Of a DNA stretch of 7,091 nt, positions 1 to 5,871 are shown piece by piece. A model generated the notes under the pieces. That model saw only the letters and a program-made list of their open reading frames with translations, was not told where the DNA came from and did no database searches. Position 1 is the first letter of the stretch. Each line of letters opens with the position of its first letter. The stretch lies in NCBI GenBank assembly GCA_964517215.1, contig CAZFBR010000183.1, forward strand, positions 1 through 7,091. The letters run 5' to 3'. The DNA comes from CAZFBR01 sp035353495 [NCBI: uncultured bacterium]. GTDB taxonomy: Bacteria; DAOPZR01. The position numbers and the translations under genes are program-made.

Positions 1-528
1 CATGTAGGAATAGGCGGCCACGGCAATGGGGCCGAGCAGTTCGGGCGCCAGCTTGGAGGTCAGGTAAATCGCCGTCGGGCCGTCGGCGCCGCCGATGATG
101 CCGATCGACGCCGCCTGCTTCGTCGTGAAGCCCAGCGCCAGCGCCCCCATGAGCGTGCCGAAAACGCCGAACTGCGCCGCCGCGCCGAGCAGAAAGGTCT
201 TGGGATCGGCCAGCAGCGGCCCGAAATCGGTCATTGCCCCGAGTCCGAGGAAAATCAGGCACGGCCACAGGTCAAGTTCGACGCCCTGATAGAGAAAAAA
301 GAGCAGGCCGCCGGGCGCATTGTCGGTGATGCCCGTCAGCGGGAAATTGGTCAGCAGCGACCCGAACGCAATGGGCAGCAGCAGCAGCGGCTCGAACTTG
401 TGGTGCAGGGCGAGATAGAGCAGCACGCACGACACCCCGATCATAATCCCCTGCTGCACGGTGAGCTGCTGGAAGCCCATCGTGCCCCAGAATTTGCCGA
501 AATCAGCCGCCAGCACGGACCAATTCAT
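1..528 (-). CDS. oadB: Na+-translocating decarboxylase beta subunit (OadB/MmdB family), N-terminal part, cut by window edge
   Basis: Integral membrane subunit that decarboxylates carboxybiotin and couples this to Na+ export in oxaloacetate, methylmalonyl-CoA, glutaconyl-CoA and malonate decarboxylases. The first 176 residues are visible; the family is usually about 370-430 residues, so over half is missing beyond base 1. Family signatures are clear: [13 protein letters not shown] near residue 49, [15 protein letters not shown] near 99, and [14 protein letters not shown] at 143-156, followed by KLAPELLG and AAYSYM at the edge. D149 and Y175 align by eye with D203 and Y229 of Klebsiella OadB, both implicated in Na+ and proton handling. 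The loop between the first helices is shorter than in Klebsiella OadB, as in methylmalonyl-CoA decarboxylase beta subunits. Start ATG at 528 lies 3 bases after the biotin carrier stop, with a weak GGGGG ribosome site inside that gene's end, suggesting translational coupling. Family sure; substrate not told by this subunit. Confidence 0.94.
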   Translation of the reverse strand, partial: MNWSVLAADFGKFWGTMGFQQLTVQQGIMIGVSCVLLYLALHHKFEPLLLLPIAFGSLLTNFPLTGITDNAPGGLLFFLYQGVELDLWPCLIFLGLGAMTDFGPLLADPKTFLLGAAAQFGVFGTLMGALALGFTTKQAASIGIIGGADGPTAIYLTSKLAPELLGPIAVAAYSYM

Positions 529-531
529 GCG

Positions 532-963
532 CTACCCCCGCGCCGCCATGGTCAGCAGCACTTCGCCGGTCTGGACCGTCTGACCGGCCCGCACGGCCAC
601 CGTGGCCACCGTGCCGTCGCTCAGCGCCATGATCTCGGTTTCCATCTTCATCGCCTCGAGCAGCAGCAGCACCTCGCCCGTGCGCACCGGCGCACCCGCG
701 GCGACATTGACGGCGATGACCGTGCCCGCCAGCGGGGCGCGCACCTCGTTGCCCGCGGCCGCGGCAGACGGCGCCGCCATCACCACCGGCACCGGCGCCA
801 CCACCACCGTTTCCTGCGCCCCGCCGTCGGCGGCGCGGGCGACCTCCTCGACGTGGCTCTGGTAGGTCACCCCGTCAATGGTCACCCGGTAGGTTTTGTC
901 CCCCGATTCGACGAGGTCGACCATCCGCTCCTCGCCGTTGATGTTGATCAGGTATTTCGGCAT
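532..963 (-). CDS. Biotin carrier protein of the decarboxylase (MmdC/OadA C-terminal type)
   Basis: Carries the carboxyl group on biotin from the carboxyltransferase to the membrane decarboxylase. The protein has 143 residues: an N-terminal region (1-45) typical of the gamma/biotin subunits of methylmalonyl-CoA decarboxylase, an Ala/Pro/Val-rich flexible linker (about 45-72), and a biotinyl domain (73-141) with the motif EAMKMETE, where K106 is the expected biotin site. The frame stays open upstream to 1098, but ATG 963 is chosen because protein similarity begins there and a strong AGGAGG (972-977) sits 8 bases ahead of it; that site overlaps the stop codon of the preceding gene. It is a free-standing carrier protein, as in Veillonella mmdC, not fused to the carboxyltransferase as in OadA. 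It lies between the OadG-like gene (13-base gap) and oadB (3-base gap). Confidence 0.94.
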   Translation of the reverse strand: MPKYLININGEERMVDLVESGDKTYRVTIDGVTYQSHVEEVARAADGGAQETVVVAPVPVVMAAPSAAAAGNEVRAPLAGTVIAVNVAAGAPVRTGEVLLLLEAMKMETEIMALSDGTVATVAVRAGQTVQTGEVLLTMAARG

Positions 964-976
964 GATTCCGCCCTCC

Positions 977-1441
977 TCAGCGCCGCCACTGCGTCGTTGC
1001 GGTGGCGAACAAATCGACCGCCGTCCGCCGCCGCTTCCGCCGGTAATGATGCAGCACCGCCGTGGCGACGAACTGGTACGGCACGGTATCGGCGACATCG
1101 CGGCGCGCCACCGGCATGGCCATCTCCGTCGCCACCTGGGTCAGCGGGCGCGCGATTTCGGTGGCGGCGGTGGCCATGCCGGTCGCCGCGTCCGCCAGCG
1201 GCCGCGCCACCGCAGTGGCGGCATCCGTCAGCGGCCGCGCGGCGTCGGTCAGCGGTTTGACCGCCCGGCCCACTTCGCTCACCATCTTCTTCGCCGCGCC
1301 CAGCGGGGTCGGCGTCTGCTGTTCCGGGAAGATCCGGCAGGTCAGGCGCATCAGTTCCGCCAGCAGTTCCAGCATGACAAAAACGATGCCCATGCCGATG
1401 ATGGTCAGATTGACGCCGGTGAGCAGTATCGCGTAGTCCAT
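977..1441 (-). CDS. OadG/MmdD-like small membrane anchor subunit with Ala-rich repeat tail
   Basis: Likely the subunit that holds the decarboxylase complex together and ties the soluble carboxyltransferase to the membrane. Of 154 residues, about 5-28 form one hydrophobic helix with the glycine-containing core TGVNLTIIGMGIVFVML typical of OadG-family proteins. Residues 58-115 are very rich in Ala with recurring (K/R)PL(T/A)(D/Q) units, predicted helical; then YQFVATAVLHHYRRKRRR, a short conserved-looking helix with a basic cluster, ends near 139. Position supports the call: it sits between the carboxyltransferase and the biotin carrier, exactly where mmdD lies in Veillonella. It is longer than OadG of Klebsiella (about 83 residues) and MmdD (about 115), the excess being the repeat part. 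The ribosome site AAGGA overlaps the stop codon of the previous gene. Sequence similarity in this family is weak, so the call rests on helix, length and order. Confidence 0.78.
   Translation of the reverse strand: MDYAILLTGVNLTIIGMGIVFVMLELLAELMRLTCRIFPEQQTPTPLGAAKKMVSEVGRAVKPLTDAARPLTDAATAVARPLADAATGMATAATEIARPLTQVATEMAMPVARRDVADTVPYQFVATAVLHHYRRKRRRTAVDLFATATTQWRR
1130..1258 (-). repeat. Imperfect (K/R)PL(T/A)(D/Q) repeats inside the OadG-like gene
   Basis: Four related units, KPLTDAA, RPLTDAA, RPLADAA and RPLTQVA, begin at residues 62, 69, 80 and 98 of the OadG-like protein. The spacings are 7, 11 and 18 (7+11) residues. The DNA shows the same pattern as variants of GTCAGCGG on the plus strand, starting near 1140, 1194, 1227 and 1248. 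Mixed 7- and 11-residue steps are typical of amphipathic helices. This may be an extended stalk or a membrane-lying helix, or simply recent internal duplication. Confidence 0.7.
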
Positions 1442-1450
1442 TGCCGTTCC

Positions 1451-3055
1451 TTACAGCGGGATGTTCCCGTGCTTGCGTTCGGGTTTGTCCTTGCGCTGGC
1501 GCAACGTCATCTCCAGCGCCTGCACCAGCTGCCATCGCGTTTCCCGCGGCGCAATGACCGCGCTGACATAGCCGCGCGTCGCCGCCAGGTACGGGCGGCC
1601 GAACGTGCTGCGATACTCGGCAATCCGCTGCTGCCGCACCGCCGCCTGCTGCTCCGCCGGCGCCGCCTCGATCTCGTTCTTGAAGATGATATTGGCCGCA
1701 CCCTCCGCGCCCATCACCGCGATCTCCGCCGTCGGCCAGGCGAACACCAGGTCGTGCCCCAGGCCGCGCCCGGCAAAGGCGATGAACGCGCCGCCGAAGG
1801 CCTTGCGCACGATCACCGACAGTTTCGGGACCGTCGCCTCGGCGTAGGCATAGAGCATCTTCGCCCCGTGGCGGATGATGCCGCCATGCTCCTGCGCCGT
1901 TCCGGGCATGAATCCGGGCACATCCACCAGCGTCACCAGCGGGATGTTGAACGCATCGCAGAAGCGAATGAACCGCGCCCCCTTGTCCGAGGCGTTGATG
2001 TCCATCACCCCCGCCATGGCATTGGGCTGGTTGGCAACAATGCCCACGGTATAATTCGCCAGGCGCGCGAACCCGACCACCAGGTTGGGGGCAAACCGCG
2101 GCTGCACCTCGAGGAAGTCGCGGTCGTCCACCAGCGCATGGATCAGTTCGCGCACCTCGAAGGGCTTGCGCGGGTCCGCCGGAATGAAGGTGTCCAGTTC
2201 CGGCGTTGCCCGGTCCGCCGGGTCGCTGCTGTGGCCGCGCGGCGGCAGTTCGCGGTTGTTCGCCGGGAGGAAGCCCAGCAAACGCCTGACCAGGCCCAGC
2301 GCCTCCTGCTCGTCGCGGGCGAAAAACGACGCCACGCCGCTGGTCGCGCTGTGCACTGTCGCCCCGCCCAGCGCCTCCGCCGTCACGGTTTCCCCGGTTA
2401 CCGCCCGGATCACCTGCGGACCGGTGACAAACATGTTGCTGATCTTGTCCATCATGACAATGAAATCGGTGATGGCGGGCGAATAGACCGCACCGCCGGC
2501 GCACGGCCCGAGAATGACCGAAACCTGCGGCACCACACCCGAGGCCTGCACGTTTTCAAAGAAGATGCGGCTGTAGCCTTCGAGCGCGTCAAGCCCTTCC
2601 TGGATGCGCGCCCCGCCCGAATCATTGAGCTGGACAAAGGGCACCCCGTTCTGCCGCGCCCGCCGGATCATCTGCGCGATCTTCGCTGCATGCTGCAGGC
2701 CGACCGAGCCGCCCATCTGGGTGAAATCCTGCGAAGAAACATACACCGGCCGGCCATCGATGCGGCCGTAACCGGCACGCACGCCGTCACCCAGAAAACT
2801 TTTCTGCGCCATGCCGAAATCGGTGCACTGATGCGTCAGGTAGGCATCGAGCTCGACCAGCGACCCCGCATCAAGCAGCTGGGCGAGGCGCTCCGCCGCG
2901 GTCTGCTTGTGCTTGGCATGCTGTGCCGCAATCGCCGCAGTCCCGCCCCCGGCGCTGATCTTCGCCCGGTATTCCGCCAGCAGCTCGTGCGGGTCGCGTT
3001 CGCCCGCGGCGGACGCCGCCGGTGCCGGTTTGCTGTCGCTCGTTTCGGCGCTCAT
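1451..3055 (-). CDS. mmdA: Biotin-dependent acyl-CoA carboxyltransferase (MmdA/PccB family), decarboxylase alpha subunit
   Basis: Transfers a carboxyl group from a carboxylated acyl-CoA to biotin. The protein has 534 residues, normal for single-chain MmdA/PccB, with both crotonase-fold halves: first half with DSGGARIQEG (145-154) and GPCAGGAVYSPAITDF (183-198), second half with DINASDKGARFIRFCDAFN (352-370), VDVPGFMPG (377-385), GGIIRHGAKMLYAYAEATVP and AWPTAEIAVMGAEGAANIIF (439-458). The conserved C-terminus KHGNIPL is intact. The neighbours (OadG, biotin carrier and OadB types, and no biotin carboxylase) point to decarboxylation rather than carboxylation. Substrate is open: methylmalonyl-CoA is the usual one, but the MdcA-like gene upstream argues for malonyl-CoA. 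I425, just after GGAF, lies where propionyl-CoA carboxylase of Streptomyces has the specificity Asp422 and acetyl-CoA carboxylase has Ile. ATG 3055 has GGAG about 9 bases ahead; the first 20 residues are a nonconserved Ala/Ser/Pro-rich tail. Confidence 0.94.
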   Translation of the reverse strand: MSAETSDSKPAPAASAAGERDPHELLAEYRAKISAGGGTAAIAAQHAKHKQTAAERLAQLLDAGSLVELDAYLTHQCTDFGMAQKSFLGDGVRAGYGRIDGRPVYVSSQDFTQMGGSVGLQHAAKIAQMIRRARQNGVPFVQLNDSGGARIQEGLDALEGYSRIFFENVQASGVVPQVSVILGPCAGGAVYSPAITDFIVMMDKISNMFVTGPQVIRAVTGETVTAEALGGATVHSATSGVASFFARDEQEALGLVRRLLGFLPANNRELPPRGHSSDPADRATPELDTFIPADPRKPFEVRELIHALVDDRDFLEVQPRFAPNLVVGFARLANYTVGIVANQPNAMAGVMDINASDKGARFIRFCDAFNIPLVTLVDVPGFMPGTAQEHGGIIRHGAKMLYAYAEATVPKLSVIVRKAFGGAFIAFAGRGLGHDLVFAWPTAEIAVMGAEGAANIIFKNEIEAAPAEQQAAVRQQRIAEYRSTFGRPYLAATRGYVSAVIAPRETRWQLVQALEMTLRQRKDKPERKHGNIPL

Positions 3056-3071
3056 TGCCTGACGCTCCTGC

Positions 3072-3087
3072 CCCGCACCTGTGCGGG
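3072..3087 (-). promoter_or_regulatory. Small RNA hairpin just ahead of the carboxyltransferase ribosome site
   Basis: In the 71-base gap between the mdcA-like stop and the carboxyltransferase start, the transcript can form CCCGCA-CAGG-TGCGGG, a six-pair GC stem with a four-base loop. The GGAG ribosome site follows within a few bases. No T-run follows, so it is not a standard terminator. It could mark RNA processing or tune translation between a stoichiometric enzyme complex and its separate transferase. This is the only junction of the operon with any room. Function is inferred only. Confidence 0.45.
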
Positions 3088-3126
3088 AAATTGTCTGTTT
3101 CTGCCGCCGGCTGCGCGGGGCGCGCC

Positions 3127-4764
3127 CTACGGCCGGACGAATGCCGCCGGCGGATCGTACAGACCGCCGGAAATGCGCACCAGGTCGGCGATGCTGCGCG
3201 CCGCCAGCCGTTCGGGGGTGGCACCAGCGGGATCAATGCCGAGATCCTGCGGAGTCTGCACCAGTTTTTTGCGCCGCAGTTCATCGCGCACCGCCGGCGT
3301 TGCCGTGCGGCCGACCGGCGTGTCGCCGGCCACAGCGGCGATCGCCTGCCGCCGCACCGCCGCATCGGGGCAGCGGTCAAGATACGCGATTCCGGTCTCG
3401 GTAAGGATGTGCGTCACCTGGTCCCCGGTAATCATCACCGGCGGCGCCGCGAACACCCCGTCACGGGCCAGACCAACCGCATCAAGTTCGTCCACGAAGA
3501 CCGGAATCTTCTTTTTCTCGCTGACCGTCGGGGTCATCTGCACCACGAGCTTGCGCGGCCGGAAGATGCCGTCGGCGGTCGTACCCGCGCGGCGGTTGGC
3601 CTCGCTGATATGCCGCTGGCCGGGCGCCGTGCCGCCGAGGTTCGGGCCGCCGCCGAAACCGGCGATCATGCCGCGAATGGCGGTGGAGCTGTTGCCGTGC
3701 GGGTCAATCTGCAGGGTGGAGCCGATGAACAGGTCGATCGCATACAGCTTGGCGAAATGCGCGGCGCAGCGGTTGGAACGCATGTACCCGTCGCTGCCGA
3801 TGAAGAAAATGTCGCGCCGCGCGCGCACGTAGCGTTCCATCCCCGGCTCGCCGCCGAAACTGTGGATGCGCTGCACGAATCCCGCCTCGATCGCCGGAAT
3901 CAGCGCCGGATGGGGATTGAGCACCCAGTGCGTGCAGCAGGTCCCCTTCAGCCCGAGTTCGACGCCGTAGGTGGGGAGCAGCAGTTCGATGGCGGCAGTG
4001 GCGTAGCCGATGCCGTGGTTGAGCGACTGCACCTGGTATTCCCGGTAAATCCCCTTGAGCGCCAGCATCGCCATCAGCACCTGCTGGCTGGTGATTTTGG
4101 CCGGGTCGCGGGTGAACAGCGGCTGCAAGTGGCAGCCCTCACCGGTGACAATGACAAAATCAACCCAATCGGCGGGAATATCGACCCGCGGCAGCGTGCC
4201 GACCTGCTCCTTCACCTGGACGATGACGACGCCGTGGGAGAAATGGGTCGCCTCGGCGATGGTGGGGGTATCCTCGGTGTTATTGCCGGTGAACAGATTG
4301 CCCCGGGCGTCGCATTGCTCCGCCACAATCAGCGCGACCTGCGGCGTCAGGTCGACGAAATAGCGCCCGTACAATTCGAGGTAGGTGTGAATGGCGCCGA
4401 TGCGCACGGTGCCGTCAACCGCCAGAGCGGCGAGCGGCTTGCTCTGCGGGGCGGAGTAGGCGAAATCGAGCCGGCGCGCAATCCCCTTGCGGAACACCTC
4501 GAGATGCTCGGGGAGCACCACTGACGACTGCACCATGTGCAGGTCGTGGACCTGCTGCGGGTCCAGCGTCACCAGCGTCCGGGCGAGAAAATCCGCCTGT
4601 TTCTGATTGTCCCCTTCAAGACAGACGCGGTCGCCGCTGCGGATCACCGCGCCCAGCAAAGCCGCCGCTTGGTCGCGGGGAACGAATTTGCCCCGGGCCC
4701 CGGCCGCTTGGGCCCCGGCCGTGCACCGCTTCTGGTATTCTTCCTGCCGCGCGCTGTGGGCCAT
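3127..4764 (-). CDS. mdcA: Malonate decarboxylase alpha subunit-like CoA/ACP transferase (MdcA/MadA)
   Basis: In known malonate decarboxylases this subunit swaps acetate for malonate on the thiol of the acyl carrier protein; MdcA proteins are also known to accept acetyl-CoA as donor and make malonyl-CoA. The 545 residues match the family's full length (about 550). Family stretches include VCLEGDNQKQADFLART (47-63), FAYSAPQS (101-108), IGAIHTYLELYGRYFVDLTP (122-141), NTEDTP (162-167), LFTRDP (216-221), SLNHGIGYATAAIELLLPTYG (247-267), LNPHPALIPAIEAG (282-295), HSFGGEPGME, DLFIGSTLQID (344-354), RKLVVQM and VTHILTETGIAYL (450-462). The C-terminus AARSIADLVRISGGLYDPP is also typical. It is first in the operon, with AGGAG 6 bases before ATG 4764. 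No acyl carrier protein gene follows, unlike mdcABC or mad clusters, so a CoA-based role is plausible. Family very sure; carrier (CoA or ACP) and exact acid not proven. Confidence 0.94.
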   Translation of the reverse strand: MAHSARQEEYQKRCTAGAQAAGARGKFVPRDQAAALLGAVIRSGDRVCLEGDNQKQADFLARTLVTLDPQQVHDLHMVQSSVVLPEHLEVFRKGIARRLDFAYSAPQSKPLAALAVDGTVRIGAIHTYLELYGRYFVDLTPQVALIVAEQCDARGNLFTGNNTEDTPTIAEATHFSHGVVIVQVKEQVGTLPRVDIPADWVDFVIVTGEGCHLQPLFTRDPAKITSQQVLMAMLALKGIYREYQVQSLNHGIGYATAAIELLLPTYGVELGLKGTCCTHWVLNPHPALIPAIEAGFVQRIHSFGGEPGMERYVRARRDIFFIGSDGYMRSNRCAAHFAKLYAIDLFIGSTLQIDPHGNSSTAIRGMIAGFGGGPNLGGTAPGQRHISEANRRAGTTADGIFRPRKLVVQMTPTVSEKKKIPVFVDELDAVGLARDGVFAAPPVMITGDQVTHILTETGIAYLDRCPDAAVRRQAIAAVAGDTPVGRTATPAVRDELRRKKLVQTPQDLGIDPAGATPERLAARSIADLVRISGGLYDPPAAFVRP

Positions 4765-4770
4765 GATCAG

Positions 4771-4775
4771 CTCCT
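4771..4775 (-). promoter_or_regulatory. Ribosome binding site of the mdcA-like gene
   Basis: AGGAG on the minus strand, six bases before the ATG at 4764. It supports this start over other in-frame starts and shows that the operon's first gene has an ordinary leader. Confidence 0.8.
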
Positions 4776-4791
4776 GTCACATGATGGAGCA

Positions 4792-4820
4792 AACATAGCA
4801 TTTTTGGCCGAAACCGGCAA
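4792..4820 (-). promoter_or_regulatory. Putative leftward promoter of the decarboxylase operon
   Basis: On the minus strand TTGCCG (4815-4820) is followed after exactly 17 bases by TATGTT (4792-4797), which is preceded by TGC, giving an extended -10 element. The stretch is A/T-richer than its surroundings. Transcription would begin near 4785 and leave a leader of about 20 bases carrying the AGGAG site. Each hexamer matches the sigma-70 consensus at 4 of 6 positions; start site not shown. Confidence 0.55.
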
Positions 4821-4838
4821 CATTCCCCGCTGCGCCGT

Positions 4839-4867
4839 TTGCCGATCCGCCGGCGCAATGGTATAAG
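4839..4867 (+). promoter_or_regulatory. Putative rightward promoter of the nitrilase gene
   Basis: TTGCCG (4839-4844), a 17-base spacer and TATAAG (4862-4867; 5 of 6 matches), with TGG just before it as an extended -10. It has the same -35 hexamer, spacer length and TGn feature as the leftward promoter, and the two -35 elements stand back to back 18 bases apart. Transcription would begin near 4874, giving a leader of roughly 105 bases. Confidence 0.55.
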
Positions 4868-4872
4868 GAGCG

Positions 4873-4886
4873 TACCCGTCCGGGTA
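4873..4886. promoter_or_regulatory. Candidate operator: 14-base inverted repeat
   Basis: TACCCG-TC-CGGGTA is a perfect inverted repeat with six-base arms. It lies directly after the rightward -10 element, over the expected start of transcription, where a bound repressor would block the nitrilase promoter; it is about 95 bases upstream of the expected leftward start. No regulator gene is present in the window. A role in RNA is less likely because the loop would be too small for the full stem. Confidence 0.45.
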
Positions 4887-4939
4887 TTTCATCCGCCTCC
4901 CCCGCCGGAAGCGGTCAGGATCGTTGCGTGCGGGCAGCC

Positions 4940-4952
4940 GCCGGTCACCGGC
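4940..4952. repeat. Second short inverted repeat in the nitrilase leader
   Basis: GCCGGT-C-ACCGGC has perfect six-base arms around one base, 28 bases before the nitrilase ATG. In such GC-rich DNA a repeat of this size can arise by chance. It could be another protein-binding site or a small hairpin with a TCA loop near the ribosome site. Confidence 0.3.
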
Positions 4953-4966
4953 ACAGCGCCCGTCAC

Positions 4967-4973
4967 AGGAGAG
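4967..4973 (+). promoter_or_regulatory. Ribosome binding site of the nitrilase gene
   Basis: AGGAGAG, seven bases before ATG 4981. It decides the start: the frame is open upstream as far as a TTG at 4924, but family similarity begins right after ATG 4981 and the upstream codons look noncoding. Confidence 0.8.
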
Positions 4974-4980
4974 TGAGCCG

Positions 4981-5871
4981 ATGCAGGATTTCATTGCCGC
5001 CAGTGTGCAGATCACGCCCGTCCCGAATGCGTTCAACGAGAACCTCGCCAAGGTGTGCGCCTGGCACGAGCAGGCCGTGCGCGCGAGCGGGGCGAAGCTG
5101 GTGGTCTTCCCCGAATCAATTACCTCGGGTTTCAACCCGGCCATGCGGGCGAAGGATTTTTACCCGCTCATCCCGCGCGATCTTGCCGCCTACCTGCGGC
5201 CGCTGCGCCGCCTGTGCCAGGCCACGCGCAGTTTCTGCGTGCTGCCGACCTATGAGCGCGCGCCGCGCGCGGGCGTGGTCTATAACAGCGCCCTGCTCAT
5301 CGGCGACACCGGCCGCATCCTCGGCACGTACCGCAAGACCCACCCCTTCCCGACAGAGCACGTGCGCAACGGCGGCTGGACCACGCCTGGAAGCGACATC
5401 CCGGTCTTCCGCACCCGCCTGGGCGTCATCGGCATCATCATCTGCTACGACGGCGACTTCCCCGAGCTGATCCGCGCCGAGGCGGTGCAGGGCGCGGAGG
5501 TGATCGCCCGACCGTCCGCCCTGCTGCGCCATTACGAGATTTGGGAGATGAGCAACCGCATGCGCGCGTATGAGAACAATGTCTTCATGGTCGCAGCCAA
5601 CGCGGTGGGCAGCGACGCCAAGGGGAGCCATTACTACGGGCACAGCATGATCGTGTCGCCCGCGGCGGACAAGCTCGCCCTCGCGCGCAGCGGCGAGGAA
5701 ATCGTCTATGCGCAACTGGCGCCGCGCGCATTGGGACGCGGCACAGCCGGCAGCCCGGTGCCGTTCCTGGTTGATCACCTCGGGGACCGCAACCTCGCCA
5801 GCTATCGTCCGCATCTGCTCAGGCCGGCAACCAGCCGCCTCGCGCCCCACGCCCCGCGGCGGCGCGGGTAA
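4981..5871 (+). CDS. Nitrilase-superfamily carbon-nitrogen hydrolase (amidase-like)
   Basis: Cytoplasmic enzyme that hydrolyses an amide or related C-N bond through a Glu-Lys-Cys triad. All three are present in 296 residues: E45 in VVFPESITSG, K119 in YRKTHPFPTEH, and C155 in IIICYDGDFPELIR. A second Glu (E126) follows the lysine, as in other family members. GAEVIARPSA (171-180) and SHYYGHSMIVSP (216-227) resemble the aliphatic amidase/formamidase side of the superfamily more than true nitrilases, although aliphatic amidases are longer (about 345). The last 20 residues (R/P/A-rich) look nonconserved. It is transcribed away from the decarboxylase operon from a shared control region, so it may release malonate or a related acid from an amide (for example malonamate); this is inference. 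Omega-amidase or N-carbamoyl amidohydrolase roles are alternatives; the substrate cannot be read from sequence. Confidence 0.9.
   Translation: MQDFIAASVQITPVPNAFNENLAKVCAWHEQAVRASGAKLVVFPESITSGFNPAMRAKDFYPLIPRDLAAYLRPLRRLCQATRSFCVLPTYERAPRAGVVYNSALLIGDTGRILGTYRKTHPFPTEHVRNGGWTTPGSDIPVFRTRLGVIGIIICYDGDFPELIRAEAVQGAEVIARPSALLRHYEIWEMSNRMRAYENNVFMVAANAVGSDAKGSHYYGHSMIVSPAADKLALARSGEEIVYAQLAPRALGRGTAGSPVPFLVDHLGDRNLASYRPHLLRPATSRLAPHAPRRRG

Noticed and set aside
964-1098. A 45-residue N-terminal extension of the biotin carrier protein
   Set aside because: The extension overlaps the OadG-like gene, has no family similarity, and the internal ATG at 963 has a strong ribosome site.
948-2504. A 518-codon minus-strand frame overlapping the carboxyltransferase and OadG-like genes in another phase
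   Set aside because: The real frame has unbroken family motifs across the whole region; this one is Gly/Arg/Ala-rich without motifs.
1451-3055. Acetyl-/propionyl-CoA carboxylase beta subunit acting in biosynthesis
   Set aside because: There is no biotin carboxylase gene beside it, and it is followed by OadG- and OadB-type membrane subunits, which belong to decarboxylases.
896-3832. A 978-codon open frame on the plus strand, antisense to the carboxyltransferase and mdcA-like genes
   Set aside because: Its translation is rich in Arg, His, Gln and Pro with no recognisable domain, and it lies opposite genes with strong family matches. Long antisense frames are expected in GC-rich coding DNA because stop codons are rare.
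3022-4524. A 500-codon open frame on the plus strand opposite the mdcA-like gene
   Set aside because: Same reason: composition typical of a shadow frame, no domain, and full overlap with a conserved gene.
4924-4980. TTG start at 4924 for the nitrilase
   Set aside because: It would add 19 residues of Arg/Ser-rich sequence outside the fold; ATG 4981 has AGGAGAG at ideal spacing.
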